Source: an uncultured Armatimonadota bacterium (GTDB taxonomy: Bacteria; Armatimonadota; Fimbriimonadia; Fimbriimonadales; Fimbriimonadaceae). Taken from it: a stretch of 64,000 nt of DNA. The stretch lies in the NCBI GenBank assembly GCA_903927345.1, contig CAIYMO010000045.1, forward strand, positions 1 through 64,000, read 5' to 3'. The translations under genes and the position numbers were made by a program. The first letter of the stretch is position 1. Each line of letters starts with the position of its first letter. The notes under the pieces are model-generated. The model saw only the letters and a program-made list of their open reading frames with translations, did no database searches and was not told the origin of the DNA. Shown piece by piece: positions 7,379-14,924 of the stretch.

Positions 7379-8397
7379 CCAAAGAAACGGGTTAGTGAAC
7401 GGCTCAGCGCGTCGGCGGTGAAGTTGACGAGCGGAATGCTGTCCTCATAGTCCATACGGGTAGGACCAACCAAGGCAACGACGCCTACTTCGCTTGGTCC
7501 GATTAGGTAGGCCTTGCGGATCACCGAGAAGCGGTGTAACTGCTCGGCTCGATTCTCTCTGCCGATGGTTACGACGTCGGCCTGAGGAGTTACTGCCTCG
7601 TACAGAAGGTCCGTCTCGTTCAGCTCACGGAATAGCTCGGCGAGAGCGCCGGTGTCTTTTTGGAACTCTGGCTTGGCAAAAAGGTATTCCTCGCCTTCAG
7701 TAATCAGTTTCCCTCGTGTGAGCTGTCGGGCGATCGCTCTGATTTGGGTCCAAATCAAAGTGGAAAGCTTGTCTGCGGGGACGCTCTCAGTGGTCGCCGG
7801 AGTTTTGCTTCGAGTGAGAGTCTTCAAATCCTTGCCAATCAGGCTTTTTTGCAAGACTTGATTCGCCCTACCAATATCCTCAAGGGTCAGATTTGATGGG
7901 CACTCGATCATTCGATTTTCGATGTGTCCGTTGCTGAAAGCCACGACCAGTAAGGCTTGGGTTGGCCCGAGCGCCGAAATGATTGCGGTGCGAACGGTGA
8001 CACCGAGATCGCGGGCGGTGGTCGCAACCCCAAGCTGCTGTGTGGCTCGGCTCAGCACCTTTACGGTGTCTCTAAGGAGATCGGTCAGTGCCTCGGTTTC
8101 GTCCGATGCTTCCCGAATCGTCCGCTGGCGAATTTCGTCAATCTCCTTTGCGATGACGAGGCGGTCCACGTAGAAGCGGTATCCGCGGTCAGACGGGACT
8201 CTTCCTGCGGAAGTGTGCGGTTGCTCGAGAAAGCCCAATTCGGACATCTCAGCGAGTTCGTTGCGAATCGTGGCAGCCTTAACTCCCAGATCGTATTTTT
8301 GAGTCAGCATCTCGGAACCAATGGGCTCGGCGCCTCTGACATATTCAATCACGATGGCCCGCAGCAGGCTTTGCTTACGGGAATCGAGTTCTTGCAT
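7375..8397 (-). CDS. hrcA: heat-inducible transcription repressor HrcA
   Basis: A 340-residue HrcA, normal for the family. The N-terminal winged helix (about 1-75) contains KAATIRNELAEMSELGFLEQPHTSAGRVPSDRGYR in several parts, the most conserved block of HrcA. The GAF-like middle and C-terminal FTADALSRSLTRFFG are also typical. HrcA binds CIRCE elements and represses groE/dnaK genes, with GroEL as co-regulator. No grpE-dnaK-dnaJ follows here, and I see no CIRCE (TTAGCACTC-N9-GAGTGCTAA) upstream. Instead TATAAT lies 8 bases before the ATG with a perfect 27-base palindrome just beyond, so the transcript is probably leaderless or nearly so. The window also encodes HspR, so this organism has two heat-shock repressors. 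Confidence 0.95.
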   Translation of the reverse strand: MQELDSRKQSLLRAIVIEYVRGAEPIGSEMLTQKYDLGVKAATIRNELAEMSELGFLEQPHTSAGRVPSDRGYRFYVDRLVIAKEIDEIRQRTIREASDETEALTDLLRDTVKVLSRATQQLGVATTARDLGVTVRTAIISALGPTQALLVVAFSNGHIENRMIECPSNLTLEDIGRANQVLQKSLIGKDLKTLTRSKTPATTESVPADKLSTLIWTQIRAIARQLTRGKLITEGEEYLFAKPEFQKDTGALAELFRELNETDLLYEAVTPQADVVTIGRENRAEQLHRFSVIRKAYLIGPSEVGVVALVGPTRMDYEDSIPLVNFTADALSRSLTRFFG

Positions 8398-8412
8398 CCA
8401 GTTAAATTATAG

Positions 8413-8439
8413 CGGGGAACTGCGGACCGCAGTTCCCCG
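8413..8439. repeat. perfect 27-base palindrome upstream of hrcA
   Basis: Arms CGGGGAACTGCGG and CCGCAGTTCCCCG surround a single central A. It lies between the end of the cytochrome gene (8466) and the hrcA -10 hexamer. As RNA it forms a stem of 11 bp or more, but no U-run follows on either strand, so it is a poor intrinsic terminator. It may be an operator for hrcA or a processing/termination hairpin for the upstream operon. Confidence 0.6.
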
Positions 8440-8465
8440 ATTTAGGTCGTAAACTGGGCAGCAAA

Positions 8466-8750
8466 TTATTTGCCGGTATATGGCTTGGTCGGCTTGCTCT
8501 TCGAACCCAACGCGCCAGATTTGACTCCCTCCTTCTTGGCTTCAGCCGCTTCTTTGTAACCAGCGAAGCTAAGATTGTGCCCCTTGTAGTACAGCCCACG
8601 GAAACCTCGCGGTCCGCCACCTTGGTCTACCGAGTGGCAGTAGTTGCAAGCCTTCTTTTCCTTATTTGCAAAGACGGGAGTTGCCTGCGCGGAAAAGCTG
8701 ACGATGGAGAATGCGCTGACCAGCGCGAGGAGACCTAGGTTTCGTTTCAT
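8466..8750 (-). CDS. small secreted mono-haem c-type cytochrome
   Basis: About 94 residues. The signal peptide is MKRNLGLLALVSAFSIVSFSAQA. One haem-binding CNYCH motif lies at about residues 34-38, followed by a short region with two Lys-rich helices and no second CXXCH. The axial Met expected in class I cytochromes c is not obvious, so ligation may be His-His or high-spin. The start ATG at 8750 is chosen because it begins the signal peptide. It follows the interrupted redox gene by 64 bases containing a short stem-loop (GACCCGTC / GACGGGTC at 8760-8781), so it may be the last gene of the 12.1-8.5 kb operon or a separate unit. A periplasmic electron-transfer role is likely. Confidence 0.75.
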   Translation of the reverse strand: MKRNLGLLALVSAFSIVSFSAQATPVFANKEKKACNYCHSVDQGGGPRGFRGLYYKGHNLSFAGYKEAAEAKKEGVKSGALGSKSKPTKPYTGK

Positions 8751-8814
8751 GGTTTTGTGGACCCGTCTGTTTTGACGGGTCAAGTTTATCAATCGGTACG
8801 TCAAAGTGCAACCT

Positions 8815-9354
8815 TTACATGCCAAATGGACATCCGGATTGCTTTTTGGCGGGAAAACCTGAAAGGTCTGGTTTGACACTTGGTCCGCCATGTCCTGGTA
8901 GCGAAGCGACAAGAGCTTTTAGTGAGTCTTGGCTGTAGCCTTCCCACATTGGGGCAATCATTTTGTCGTGTACGCAGGTGATCGCCATGTCGAGGCTCCG
9001 CTTAGCGCCAAAGGCTTTGATCACACTCAACTTTGGATCGGCAAGGAGTGGCAAGTTCAACTTGATCTCCTTGGCATATGTCTTTGCCGTTTCAAGGTCA
9101 GCGTCCGTGATCGCTACGACGTTCACCTTGTTGGTTAGCAGACCGGGCAACTTGTTGAAGTCCGGAGCAGACTTCGGGTTATGTGGGCATCCTTTCTTGA
9201 GGAAGATGACGACGGTTGGCTTAGACGCAAACTCCTTTTGGGTGTAGGTCTTTCCGTTCGTAGCCTTCAGTGAAAAGGTTGGGAGCGGTTTGCACGCTTC
9301 CTAGGCGGAGGCAACCGTGACGACGAGAGCGAGAATGAGAGCTAGTTTCTTCAT
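8815..9354 (-). pseudogene. secreted thioredoxin-fold (AhpC/redoxin-like) gene with in-frame TAG
   Basis: Read from the ATG at 9354, the frame gives the signal peptide MKKLALILALVVTVASA, then TAG at 9303-9301, then continues in the same frame with EACKPLPTFSLKATNGKTY, a redoxin-type domain (VVIFLKKGCPHNPKSA with one conserved Cys), and ends in QSGCPFGM. Total 179 codons including the amber. There is no frameshift and no other damage, and the stop lies exactly at the expected signal-peptidase site. The only usable in-frame start after the TAG (TTG at 9150) would lose the redox Cys. It is therefore a very recent nonsense mutation, a sequencing error, or readthrough. The start overlaps the stop of the upstream redoxin gene (ATGA). 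Confidence 0.75.
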
Positions 9355-10046
9355 TTGGAGTTTTCCTTTTCGGGTTCAGGGAAGGTGCAGCCTGATGTGG
9401 TGACCTTCGGGGCGGCGGGGGAGACATACTCCTTGGCGGGGACGTTTGCAAACTCGGCGAGTTTGCTACTGATCTCCTGGAGCATCTTGATGTCGTAGCC
9501 TGGGTAGGCCTTGTAGATCGTTCCGTCAGGCTTTATCAAGGCGGTGTAGACACCTCGTTCAGCCTTGTAGAGCTGAATTGCCTTTTGGTAGGGGTCTTCG
9601 ATGATTCGGAATCTGGGCTTGGTGCCCTTCTTCCAAAGCAGAGCCTGTTCGTGGTTTGCGTTGATGATCCCCACGACGCTGATCTTGTCTCCGTAGAGAT
9701 CAACAAACTTGTCGACGAAGTACTTCGCGCCTAGACAGCACGGGCATTGCCGTTCGATGAAGAAAATTAGAAGGGGCCGGTTACCGCTCGTCAAGCTCTT
9801 CACAGAAACCGCAACGCCGTCAGTATCCTTCAGACCAAATTCAGGTGCCTTGACCGCGCCTAGACTCTTCGCATCCGTCCAAATCTGTTCCGTGACCGGA
9901 TGATTCTTCTGATCACGCATTTGGAGCGCGCTAATCGCCGCAGGGTTTTCGACCCCCAGATTCGGGTTCAACTCTGACTCTCGCGTGGCTTGTGTGCAAC
10001 CCGAAAGGAGACCGGCGGCGGCAATGTAGAACAGAATTCTTCTCAT
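9351..10046 (-). CDS. redoxin-domain lipoprotein (TlpA-like)
   Basis: About 231 residues. The signal MRRILFYIAAAGLLSGC carries a lipobox with lipidated Cys17. A thioredoxin-fold domain (about 68-200) follows, with the redox motif CPCC at about 101-104 after LLIFFIERQ, and cis-Pro-region features later (RGVYTALIKPDGTIYKAYPGYD). The family reduces or oxidises thiols outside the cytoplasm, for example in cytochrome c maturation or peroxide removal. A C-terminal tail holds one more Cys (TTSGCTF). The ATG at 10046 has AGGTGG upstream and overlaps the stop of the DUF4198 gene (ATGA). Its stop overlaps the start of the next redox gene in the same way, so the three are translationally coupled. Confidence 0.8.
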   Translation of the reverse strand: MRRILFYIAAAGLLSGCTQATRESELNPNLGVENPAAISALQMRDQKNHPVTEQIWTDAKSLGAVKAPEFGLKDTDGVAVSVKSLTSGNRPLLIFFIERQCPCCLGAKYFVDKFVDLYGDKISVVGIINANHEQALLWKKGTKPRFRIIEDPYQKAIQLYKAERGVYTALIKPDGTIYKAYPGYDIKMLQEISSKLAEFANVPAKEYVSPAAPKVTTSGCTFPEPEKENSK

Positions 10047-10858
10047 TGACCACCTGCGCAGCATGGACAAGCAGCCGGAACCTGTAAGTGCAGCGTTGCG
10101 CTAAACCCAATAGATTTGTATCCCTCACCTGATGCGGACTCGTCCTTAGCGTGGGCTACGATTAGCCATTGGCCGGATTGACACAATGTGAAAGAAGCAA
10201 TCCCCGTAGCATCAGTTTTGACCTCGTACCTTGGATCGATGTCTCCAGTCAGCGTAGTACCCTTCGGAATAAAACTCACCACAGTTCCCGGCATAGGCTT
10301 GCCCTTAAAGAGGAGCCTAACCGTGAAAACTGAGCCACTTCCGAGTCCAAATACCGGGTTGGAGACAGCCATCAACTCTAGTGGCGCACCAATTGGCAGC
10401 GCAAACCCCTTGTCGGACTTGACCGGTTTGTCTAAAGAACCGGTCAAGCCAAAGAAGGTCTTTGCGCACTTTATGTCTCGAACTGGCGCGAACGACATCA
10501 CCTGATCAAAGGTGGAGATGGCTTGATAGATTCCAGGCTGATTTCCCAAAAAGGTAGTTGACCAGAATCCTTCTTTAGGTTCGTATCCGTTATCGATGAG
10601 ATTTGGGGTTAGCTCGATCGAGGTTCCTTCCGGCGTCAAAACGCGAAGACTCTGCTGGCCCGCCGGAATCTTGCTGGCTAGTTTAAAGTCCCGGTGATGG
10701 TTACCATGATTCCCGAGCATTAGGGCAAGGTTGACTTGTTCACCCAAGCGCACCAATGTCTGATTAGCTTCAATCCAGATATCATGCGCCGGGGCCTGGC
10801 TCATGAGAGCCAGGCCAAGAATCAACCCTAGAACCCGCCTGTTTTGGGCGGGATCCAT
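10043..10858 (-). CDS. DUF4198 secreted protein with Cys-rich tail
   Basis: A 271-residue secreted protein. After a signal peptide ending near SQAPA, the mature chain begins HDIWIEA, the hallmark of DUF4198 (Ni/Co-transport-associated, NikK-like, and TonB-linked proteins). Two Ig/beta domains follow, the second with GKPMPGTVVSFIPKG and TDATGIASFTL as in carboxypeptidase-regulatory-like folds. The C-terminus is CPCCAGGQ, which could bind metal or exchange disulfides with the CPCC redoxin encoded next. The start codon overlaps the stop of the upstream pseudopilin gene (TAATG). DUF4198 proteins often have a His at the mature N-terminus that can bind metal. A role in metal handling is inferred. 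Confidence 0.8.
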   Translation of the reverse strand: MDPAQNRRVLGLILGLALMSQAPAHDIWIEANQTLVRLGEQVNLALMLGNHGNHHRDFKLASKIPAGQQSLRVLTPEGTSIELTPNLIDNGYEPKEGFWSTTFLGNQPGIYQAISTFDQVMSFAPVRDIKCAKTFFGLTGSLDKPVKSDKGFALPIGAPLELMAVSNPVFGLGSGSVFTVRLLFKGKPMPGTVVSFIPKGTTLTGDIDPRYEVKTDATGIASFTLCQSGQWLIVAHAKDESASGEGYKSIGFSATLHLQVPAACPCCAGGQ

Positions 10859-11604
10859 TAGTTGGTCCTACCTTCGTTTCGCGGGTCAAACGAACCAGCA
10901 TAGATGCTCTTGGGCAAGTCGCGCCACCAAAGCTGGGTCCACTTACCAAACTTGGCGTGGCCGTCGGCGTAGGCGTAGTTTGCACCTCCCGAGAACGCTC
11001 CAAGCTTGATCTCTTTGGTCTCGTTCTTGGTGGCATCCCAGGTGAGGTTCTGCATGAAGCCACTGGTGGATTCGGCTGGGGTCCCCCAGTAGAAGCCATG
11101 GAAGTGGTCACGAGGCGCAACGTCATCACGAGCGAGTACGACATAAATCACGTTCGCAGGGGAAGGCAGAGAAGTCACCGTCGCGTACGTCCCGTTACCA
11201 CCGTAGGCTCCGCTCATGAACGCGCTGAGAAGATAACTCGACCAGCGATAGTTCCAACGAGAATCGCCGGCTGGGGTGTCCGGAGTTGGGCGCTGGACTC
11301 CTACCGGGGGCCACAACGTACTGGCATCTCCAGGTGAGCGGAACATGTCGAAGTTCTTGATATAGGGCTGACACTGCATTGGCCAGTTGTTGCCCTTACT
11401 TGGGAACGAGGTGAGGGGATAGTAGTCATCGCTGTCCGTCGCATACATCATGAGAGCAGTTCCAATCTGCTTCTGGTTGCTGAGGTCAGCCGTCTTCTTT
11501 GCAGCCAGTTTTGCCTGAGCAAAGACTGGGAACAGGATTGCGGCAAGGATTGCGATAATTGCAATGACGACGAGGAGTTCAATAAGCGTAAAAGCCTTTT
11601 TCAT
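10858..11604 (-). CDS. type IV pilin-like (pseudopilin) protein in redox operon
   Basis: A 248-residue pseudopilin: leader MKKA, then FTLIELLVV with Glu at +5 and a long hydrophobic helix ending in [13 protein letters not shown]. Near the C-terminus NYAYADGHAKFGKW is an intact H-X9-DG-type motif (D-G-H). The start is the ATG before the leader at 11604. It is the second gene of a minus-strand run and overlaps the DUF4198 start by one base. The linkage of a pseudopilin with secreted redox proteins suggests it displays or anchors part of that system at the cell surface; that is inference. It is one of three such genes in the window. Confidence 0.88.
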   Translation of the reverse strand: MKKAFTLIELLVVIAIIAILAAILFPVFAQAKLAAKKTADLSNQKQIGTALMMYATDSDDYYPLTSFPSKGNNWPMQCQPYIKNFDMFRSPGDASTLWPPVGVQRPTPDTPAGDSRWNYRWSSYLLSAFMSGAYGGNGTYATVTSLPSPANVIYVVLARDDVAPRDHFHGFYWGTPAESTSGFMQNLTWDATKNETKEIKLGAFSGGANYAYADGHAKFGKWTQLWWRDLPKSIYAGSFDPRNEGRTN

Positions 11605-11695
11605 GTTAGGTGTAAGTTCGAATCACGGGCAGTGCGCGGACGCAACAATGCCAGGAGTGACGCGCGCCAAAAAGCGGCGCAGGAATGGGGGGAAC

Positions 11696-12127
11696 TTACG
11701 CCTCGTTGGGTGGAGGGATCGGCGGATGAGTCGCCAAAGAAACCATCGACGGGAGCGATGACTCACAAACGAGCCGCTCCAGAGGTTGAGTTGGGATTAG
11801 GGTCGGAACGAGGGGAACAAACCAGACGAAAGCAACGTTGGTCGAAGCCTCTTTGGCCTCTTTACTCGAGCTGTTGTCGTCGCAGTGGCACTGCTTGAAT
11901 GCCAATTCACCAGGCTTTGGAGCCCGATCGATTGGCTTCAGGACAAGTTTTCCCTGGGCGTCATTCACGGCAACGAAGAACTGCACCTTTTGGACGGATG
12001 CGGTTCGGCAGTGTTTGCCGGGAGCAGAGATACTGACTCCGCTGAACGCAGAGCTGAGAAGCACCGATACGCAGACCAGAAGTGCGATCTGCACCCTTGT
12101 CCCGACCCTGGCTAGTTGCCTCAGCAC
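11696..12127 (-). CDS. secreted or membrane-anchored Cys-containing protein
   Basis: A 143-residue protein, not recognised. It has an N-terminal hydrophobic segment (VQIALLVCVSVLLSSAFSG, about 12-30), a mature part with one Cys near HCRTASV and a CHCDD motif at about 80-84 that could bind metal, a second hydrophobic stretch (VAFVWFVPLVPTLIP, about 99-113), and a Pro-rich tail. The GTG start is supported by TAAACT exactly 6 bases upstream, matching the leaderless pattern seen elsewhere in the window. It appears to be the first gene of the run to 8466, 91 bases ahead of the pseudopilin, and is divergent from the LacI-type regulator across a palindromic operator. Confidence 0.6.
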   Translation of the reverse strand: MLRQLARVGTRVQIALLVCVSVLLSSAFSGVSISAPGKHCRTASVQKVQFFVAVNDAQGKLVLKPIDRAPKPGELAFKQCHCDDNSSSKEAKEASTNVAFVWFVPLVPTLIPTQPLERLVCESSLPSMVSLATHPPIPPPNEA

Positions 12128-12141
12128 TTCAAGAGTTTACT

Positions 12142-12179
12142 CGTTCGGAAAAACCGCAATCGATTGCGTCAGCCGAACG
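12142..12179. promoter_or_regulatory. LacI-family operator between divergent genes
   Basis: A perfect 14-base palindrome CGCAATCGATTGCG (12155-12168) has the central CG typical of LacI-family operators. A second inverted repeat, CGTTCGG (12142-12148) and CCGAACG (12173-12179), encloses it almost concentrically. The site lies upstream of both the -10-like TAAACT of the gene at 12127 (-) and the -10-like TACAAT of the LacI gene (+), so the regulator could control itself and the divergent operon. Confidence 0.65.
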
Positions 12180-12196
12180 TCGTACAATCATGTGAC

Positions 12197-13228
12197 ATGG
12201 TTCGCCTCAAAGACGTCGCCTACCAAGCCGGATACGACATTTCGACCGTATCCAAGGTGCTTCAGGGCGGGAACATCCACGTTTCCGCTGAAGCACGTGA
12301 GCGAATCACGAAAGCTGCGGCTGAACTCGGATATCGTCCCAACTTGATGGCGAGGGGGCTCCGAACTCGAAAAGCTGGAGCGGTCGTCCTCGGATTCCCT
12401 TGTCTCGATCATCCGATGTATCCCGCGATCACTGAAGGCGCTGAGCAGGCCGCAACTGAACTCGGCTTGGCTCTATTTGCTTACAAGTTCCCGCCGGAAG
12501 GTGCTGCAAATGCCCTTTTGGACCTTGTTCGGCAGGGAAGGGCAGACGGCATCATCTTGGCATCGGAGGTCCCTGATTGTGACTTCGTGAAGCTGGCAAC
12601 TGAGAGTCGTGTCCCAGTGATCACTCTGAACGAGTACTCAACGGATCCCACACTCTCCGTTGTTCTCGATGATGCCGCGGGATTCGCCCTGCAGGCGACG
12701 TACCTTGCGGGCTTAGGGCACACTCGAATCGCATATGTTGGGGTCCATCCGGAATCAACCGGGAGTCGTTCGTGCGAGGAGAGCTTTAAGGAGAGCCTCC
12801 GGAAGCAGGGAGTATTGATAGATCCTAGCTACATCTTCGGTGGAAGCTTTGGCGGCGACAATGCTTCGGAAGTAGTGGATCAAATTCTTAAACTCGAGCA
12901 GAGACCCACTGCCATTGCTACCGCGAGCCTCACAATGGGAACCCGCATCATCCGCGAACTTTCAACACGAGGAGTCGATGTTCCCAATCAGATCAACGTG
13001 ATCGGTTATCACGACTCTAAACAAGCGGAATGGACGACACCAAGCGTCACAACCGTGCGGATGCCGAGCGTTGTTCAGGGGCGTTGCGCGGTGGAACGAC
13101 TTTTTGCCGTGCTGAATTCTCAAAAGAGCCTAGCTGCGGAAGTCATTTCTGAACCCATTGAGGTAATCGAACGCGAGTCATGCTGCCTGCTGAGCGAGAT
13201 GAACTTGCCCCATTTGCCAAACGATTGA
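12197..13228 (+). CDS. LacI-family transcriptional regulator
   Basis: About 343 residues. The LacI helix-turn-helix is at the N-terminus (VRLKDVAYQAGYDISTVSKV), with the hinge helix around NLMARGLRTRKAG at about 50-62. The C-terminal periplasmic-binding-protein-like domain binds an unknown effector, probably a sugar. The start ATG at 12197 begins directly with the HTH; 27 upstream open codons are not used. TACAAT lies 8 bases before the ATG and there is no Shine-Dalgarno. The operator-like palindrome 30-40 bases upstream suggests autoregulation. The downstream oxidoreductase gene has its own -10-like signal but is a plausible target. Confidence 0.9.
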   Translation: MVRLKDVAYQAGYDISTVSKVLQGGNIHVSAEARERITKAAAELGYRPNLMARGLRTRKAGAVVLGFPCLDHPMYPAITEGAEQAATELGLALFAYKFPPEGAANALLDLVRQGRADGIILASEVPDCDFVKLATESRVPVITLNEYSTDPTLSVVLDDAAGFALQATYLAGLGHTRIAYVGVHPESTGSRSCEESFKESLRKQGVLIDPSYIFGGSFGGDNASEVVDQILKLEQRPTAIATASLTMGTRIIRELSTRGVDVPNQINVIGYHDSKQAEWTTPSVTTVRMPSVVQGRCAVERLFAVLNSQKSLAAEVISEPIEVIERESCCLLSEMNLPHLPND

Positions 13229-13268
13229 CTGGTTCTCAGAATCAATTAGGGCGTAATATCTCAACTCA

Positions 13269-14510
13269 ATGACTAATCTGAAGTTCATCATTCTCGGTGC
13301 AGGAGGACGTGGCCAAACCTTTTCTAAGTGGCTCGCTTCCGAAGTCGGTGCCGGCTCTGTTATCGCCGTTGCCGATCCGAATGTGGCTCGCAGAAACGTC
13401 ATTGCTGAAGCGCACGGGATTCCGCCAGAGCGATGTTACGACACCTGGCAGGACGCCATGGCTGAGGAAAAGTTTGCCGACGTTGTTATCAACACAACAA
13501 TGGATCGGGACCACATCGCATCTGCAACTACCGCGATGCGAGCCGGCTACCACATGATGCTTGAGAAGCCAATGGCGGTCACCTTGGCGGATTGCATTGA
13601 GATCGACCGTGTTCGCCAGGAAACGGGCCGGTATGTCATCGTTTGCCACAGCCTTCGTTACCACGCGACTTATTCAGAAATTCGACGCATTCTGCGCAGT
13701 GGCGTCATCGGAGACGTACTGAGCTACGACCAACTTGAGGCGATTGAGCACATCCACATGTCGCACTCCTTTGTCAGAGGCAACTGGAGCAGGGAAGGCG
13801 ATTCCACGTTCATTTTGATGGCAAAGAGTTGCCACGACGTCGACATCGTTGTTGACATGGTTGGAGATGACGTCAAGAGCGTGTCGTCGTTCGGAGAACT
13901 ATCATTCTTCCGCCCCGAAAATGCCCCGGCCGGAGCTCCGAACTTCTGCGTAGAGGGCTGCCCAGCGGCAGAGACGTGTCCTTATGAGTCATCAAAGCTG
14001 TATCTCAACAAGTCGTATTGGAGTTTCCACTCGGGCTTTGATCTCTTAACCCCTGAAGATGCCAAAACCGCACTTGGGACTTCACCGTACGGACGATGCG
14101 TCTTTAAAGCGGGCAATGACGTCATGGATCACCAAGTAGTTTCGATGAAGTTTGCCGGCGGAGCCACCGCTACGCTCACCGTCACGGCATTCACTCCTCA
14201 TGGGGGCCGCTTTGTCCGGGTTCACGGGTCAAAGGGTTACCTGGAAGCCAGAATCGACGAACGTAAAATCGACTACTGGCAATTCTGGGAAGGGAACAAG
14301 AAGACCAGCATCGATGTTCCAGCCGCAGAGGGGTCGCACGGTGGAGCAGACGCCACGGTGATGCAAACACTTATTCAGGCGATCGAGTCTGGCGAACCGA
14401 ATCTGATTCAGACCGATACCGGCACTTCGCTCAAGACACACCGTGTTGTTTTCTGCGCGGAGCAGGCGCGGCGCGAGAATCGAGTCGTCGAAGTTTCGGA
14501 AACCAACTAG
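13269..14510 (+). CDS. Gfo/Idh/MocA-family oxidoreductase
   Basis: A 413-residue NAD(P)-dependent oxidoreductase of the glucose-fructose oxidoreductase / inositol dehydrogenase family. The N-terminal Rossmann motif is ILGAGGRGQTF (about residues 7-17), and the EKPMAVTL motif of the family with its catalytic Lys is at about 97-104. The C-terminal domain has a Cys cluster (CVEGCPAAETC at about 222-232) found in a subgroup, possibly structural or metal-binding. The substrate is probably a sugar or cyclitol. It follows the LacI regulator by 40 bases; TAATAT is 9 bases before its ATG. A second family member is at the right edge of the window. Confidence 0.9.
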   Translation: MTNLKFIILGAGGRGQTFSKWLASEVGAGSVIAVADPNVARRNVIAEAHGIPPERCYDTWQDAMAEEKFADVVINTTMDRDHIASATTAMRAGYHMMLEKPMAVTLADCIEIDRVRQETGRYVIVCHSLRYHATYSEIRRILRSGVIGDVLSYDQLEAIEHIHMSHSFVRGNWSREGDSTFILMAKSCHDVDIVVDMVGDDVKSVSSFGELSFFRPENAPAGAPNFCVEGCPAAETCPYESSKLYLNKSYWSFHSGFDLLTPEDAKTALGTSPYGRCVFKAGNDVMDHQVVSMKFAGGATATLTVTAFTPHGGRFVRVHGSKGYLEARIDERKIDYWQFWEGNKKTSIDVPAAEGSHGGADATVMQTLIQAIESGEPNLIQTDTGTSLKTHRVVFCAEQARRENRVVEVSETN

Positions 14511-14600
14511 GCGATCTTAAGGGTTTCGTCGCTTTTGGCTCCAGAAGCTAGCACGATCACCGGGGAAACGGAAGCTGAGGCATGGCACTAACTTATTGTC

Positions 14601-14924
14601 ATGAGCGCGCAGCGAGCCTATCAGATTGAGCCACAAGAACAGTTAGATACCGAAGTGATCTATCTGGTGGTGCCGCCAACGATTGCTCCGATTTATGCGC
14701 CAAAACCCTATTCCTTAGCCGAAAAACTGGCTTTGGTTGGAATGGAGTTCCAAGCTCGGACGCGCGAGTGGGCAGACCGTGGACTTGCGCTTTACGCCGC
14801 AGTCGGACTCACAGCTTGCGTCGGTTACTCGCTGTACACCCTCAAGTCCGCTGCAGGCATCGACATTTTTCCGACGCAGCACATCGAGTCGTTTGCTCCG
14901 GTTAGTGGCTTCCAGCGCTGGTAA
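14601..14924 (+). CDS. small single-span membrane protein
   Basis: A 107-residue protein, not recognised. One likely membrane helix at about 63-82 (GLALYAAVGLTACVGYSLYTL) follows a soluble N-terminal part rich in Pro and Tyr (VVPPTIAPIYAPKPY). The tail of about 25 residues has no motif. There is no clear Shine-Dalgarno; TAACTT lies 6 bases before the ATG, fitting the leaderless pattern. Its 3' end overlaps the convergent dihydroorotase gene by 23 bases. Confidence 0.5.
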   Translation: MSAQRAYQIEPQEQLDTEVIYLVVPPTIAPIYAPKPYSLAEKLALVGMEFQARTREWADRGLALYAAVGLTACVGYSLYTLKSAAGIDIFPTQHIESFAPVSGFQRW

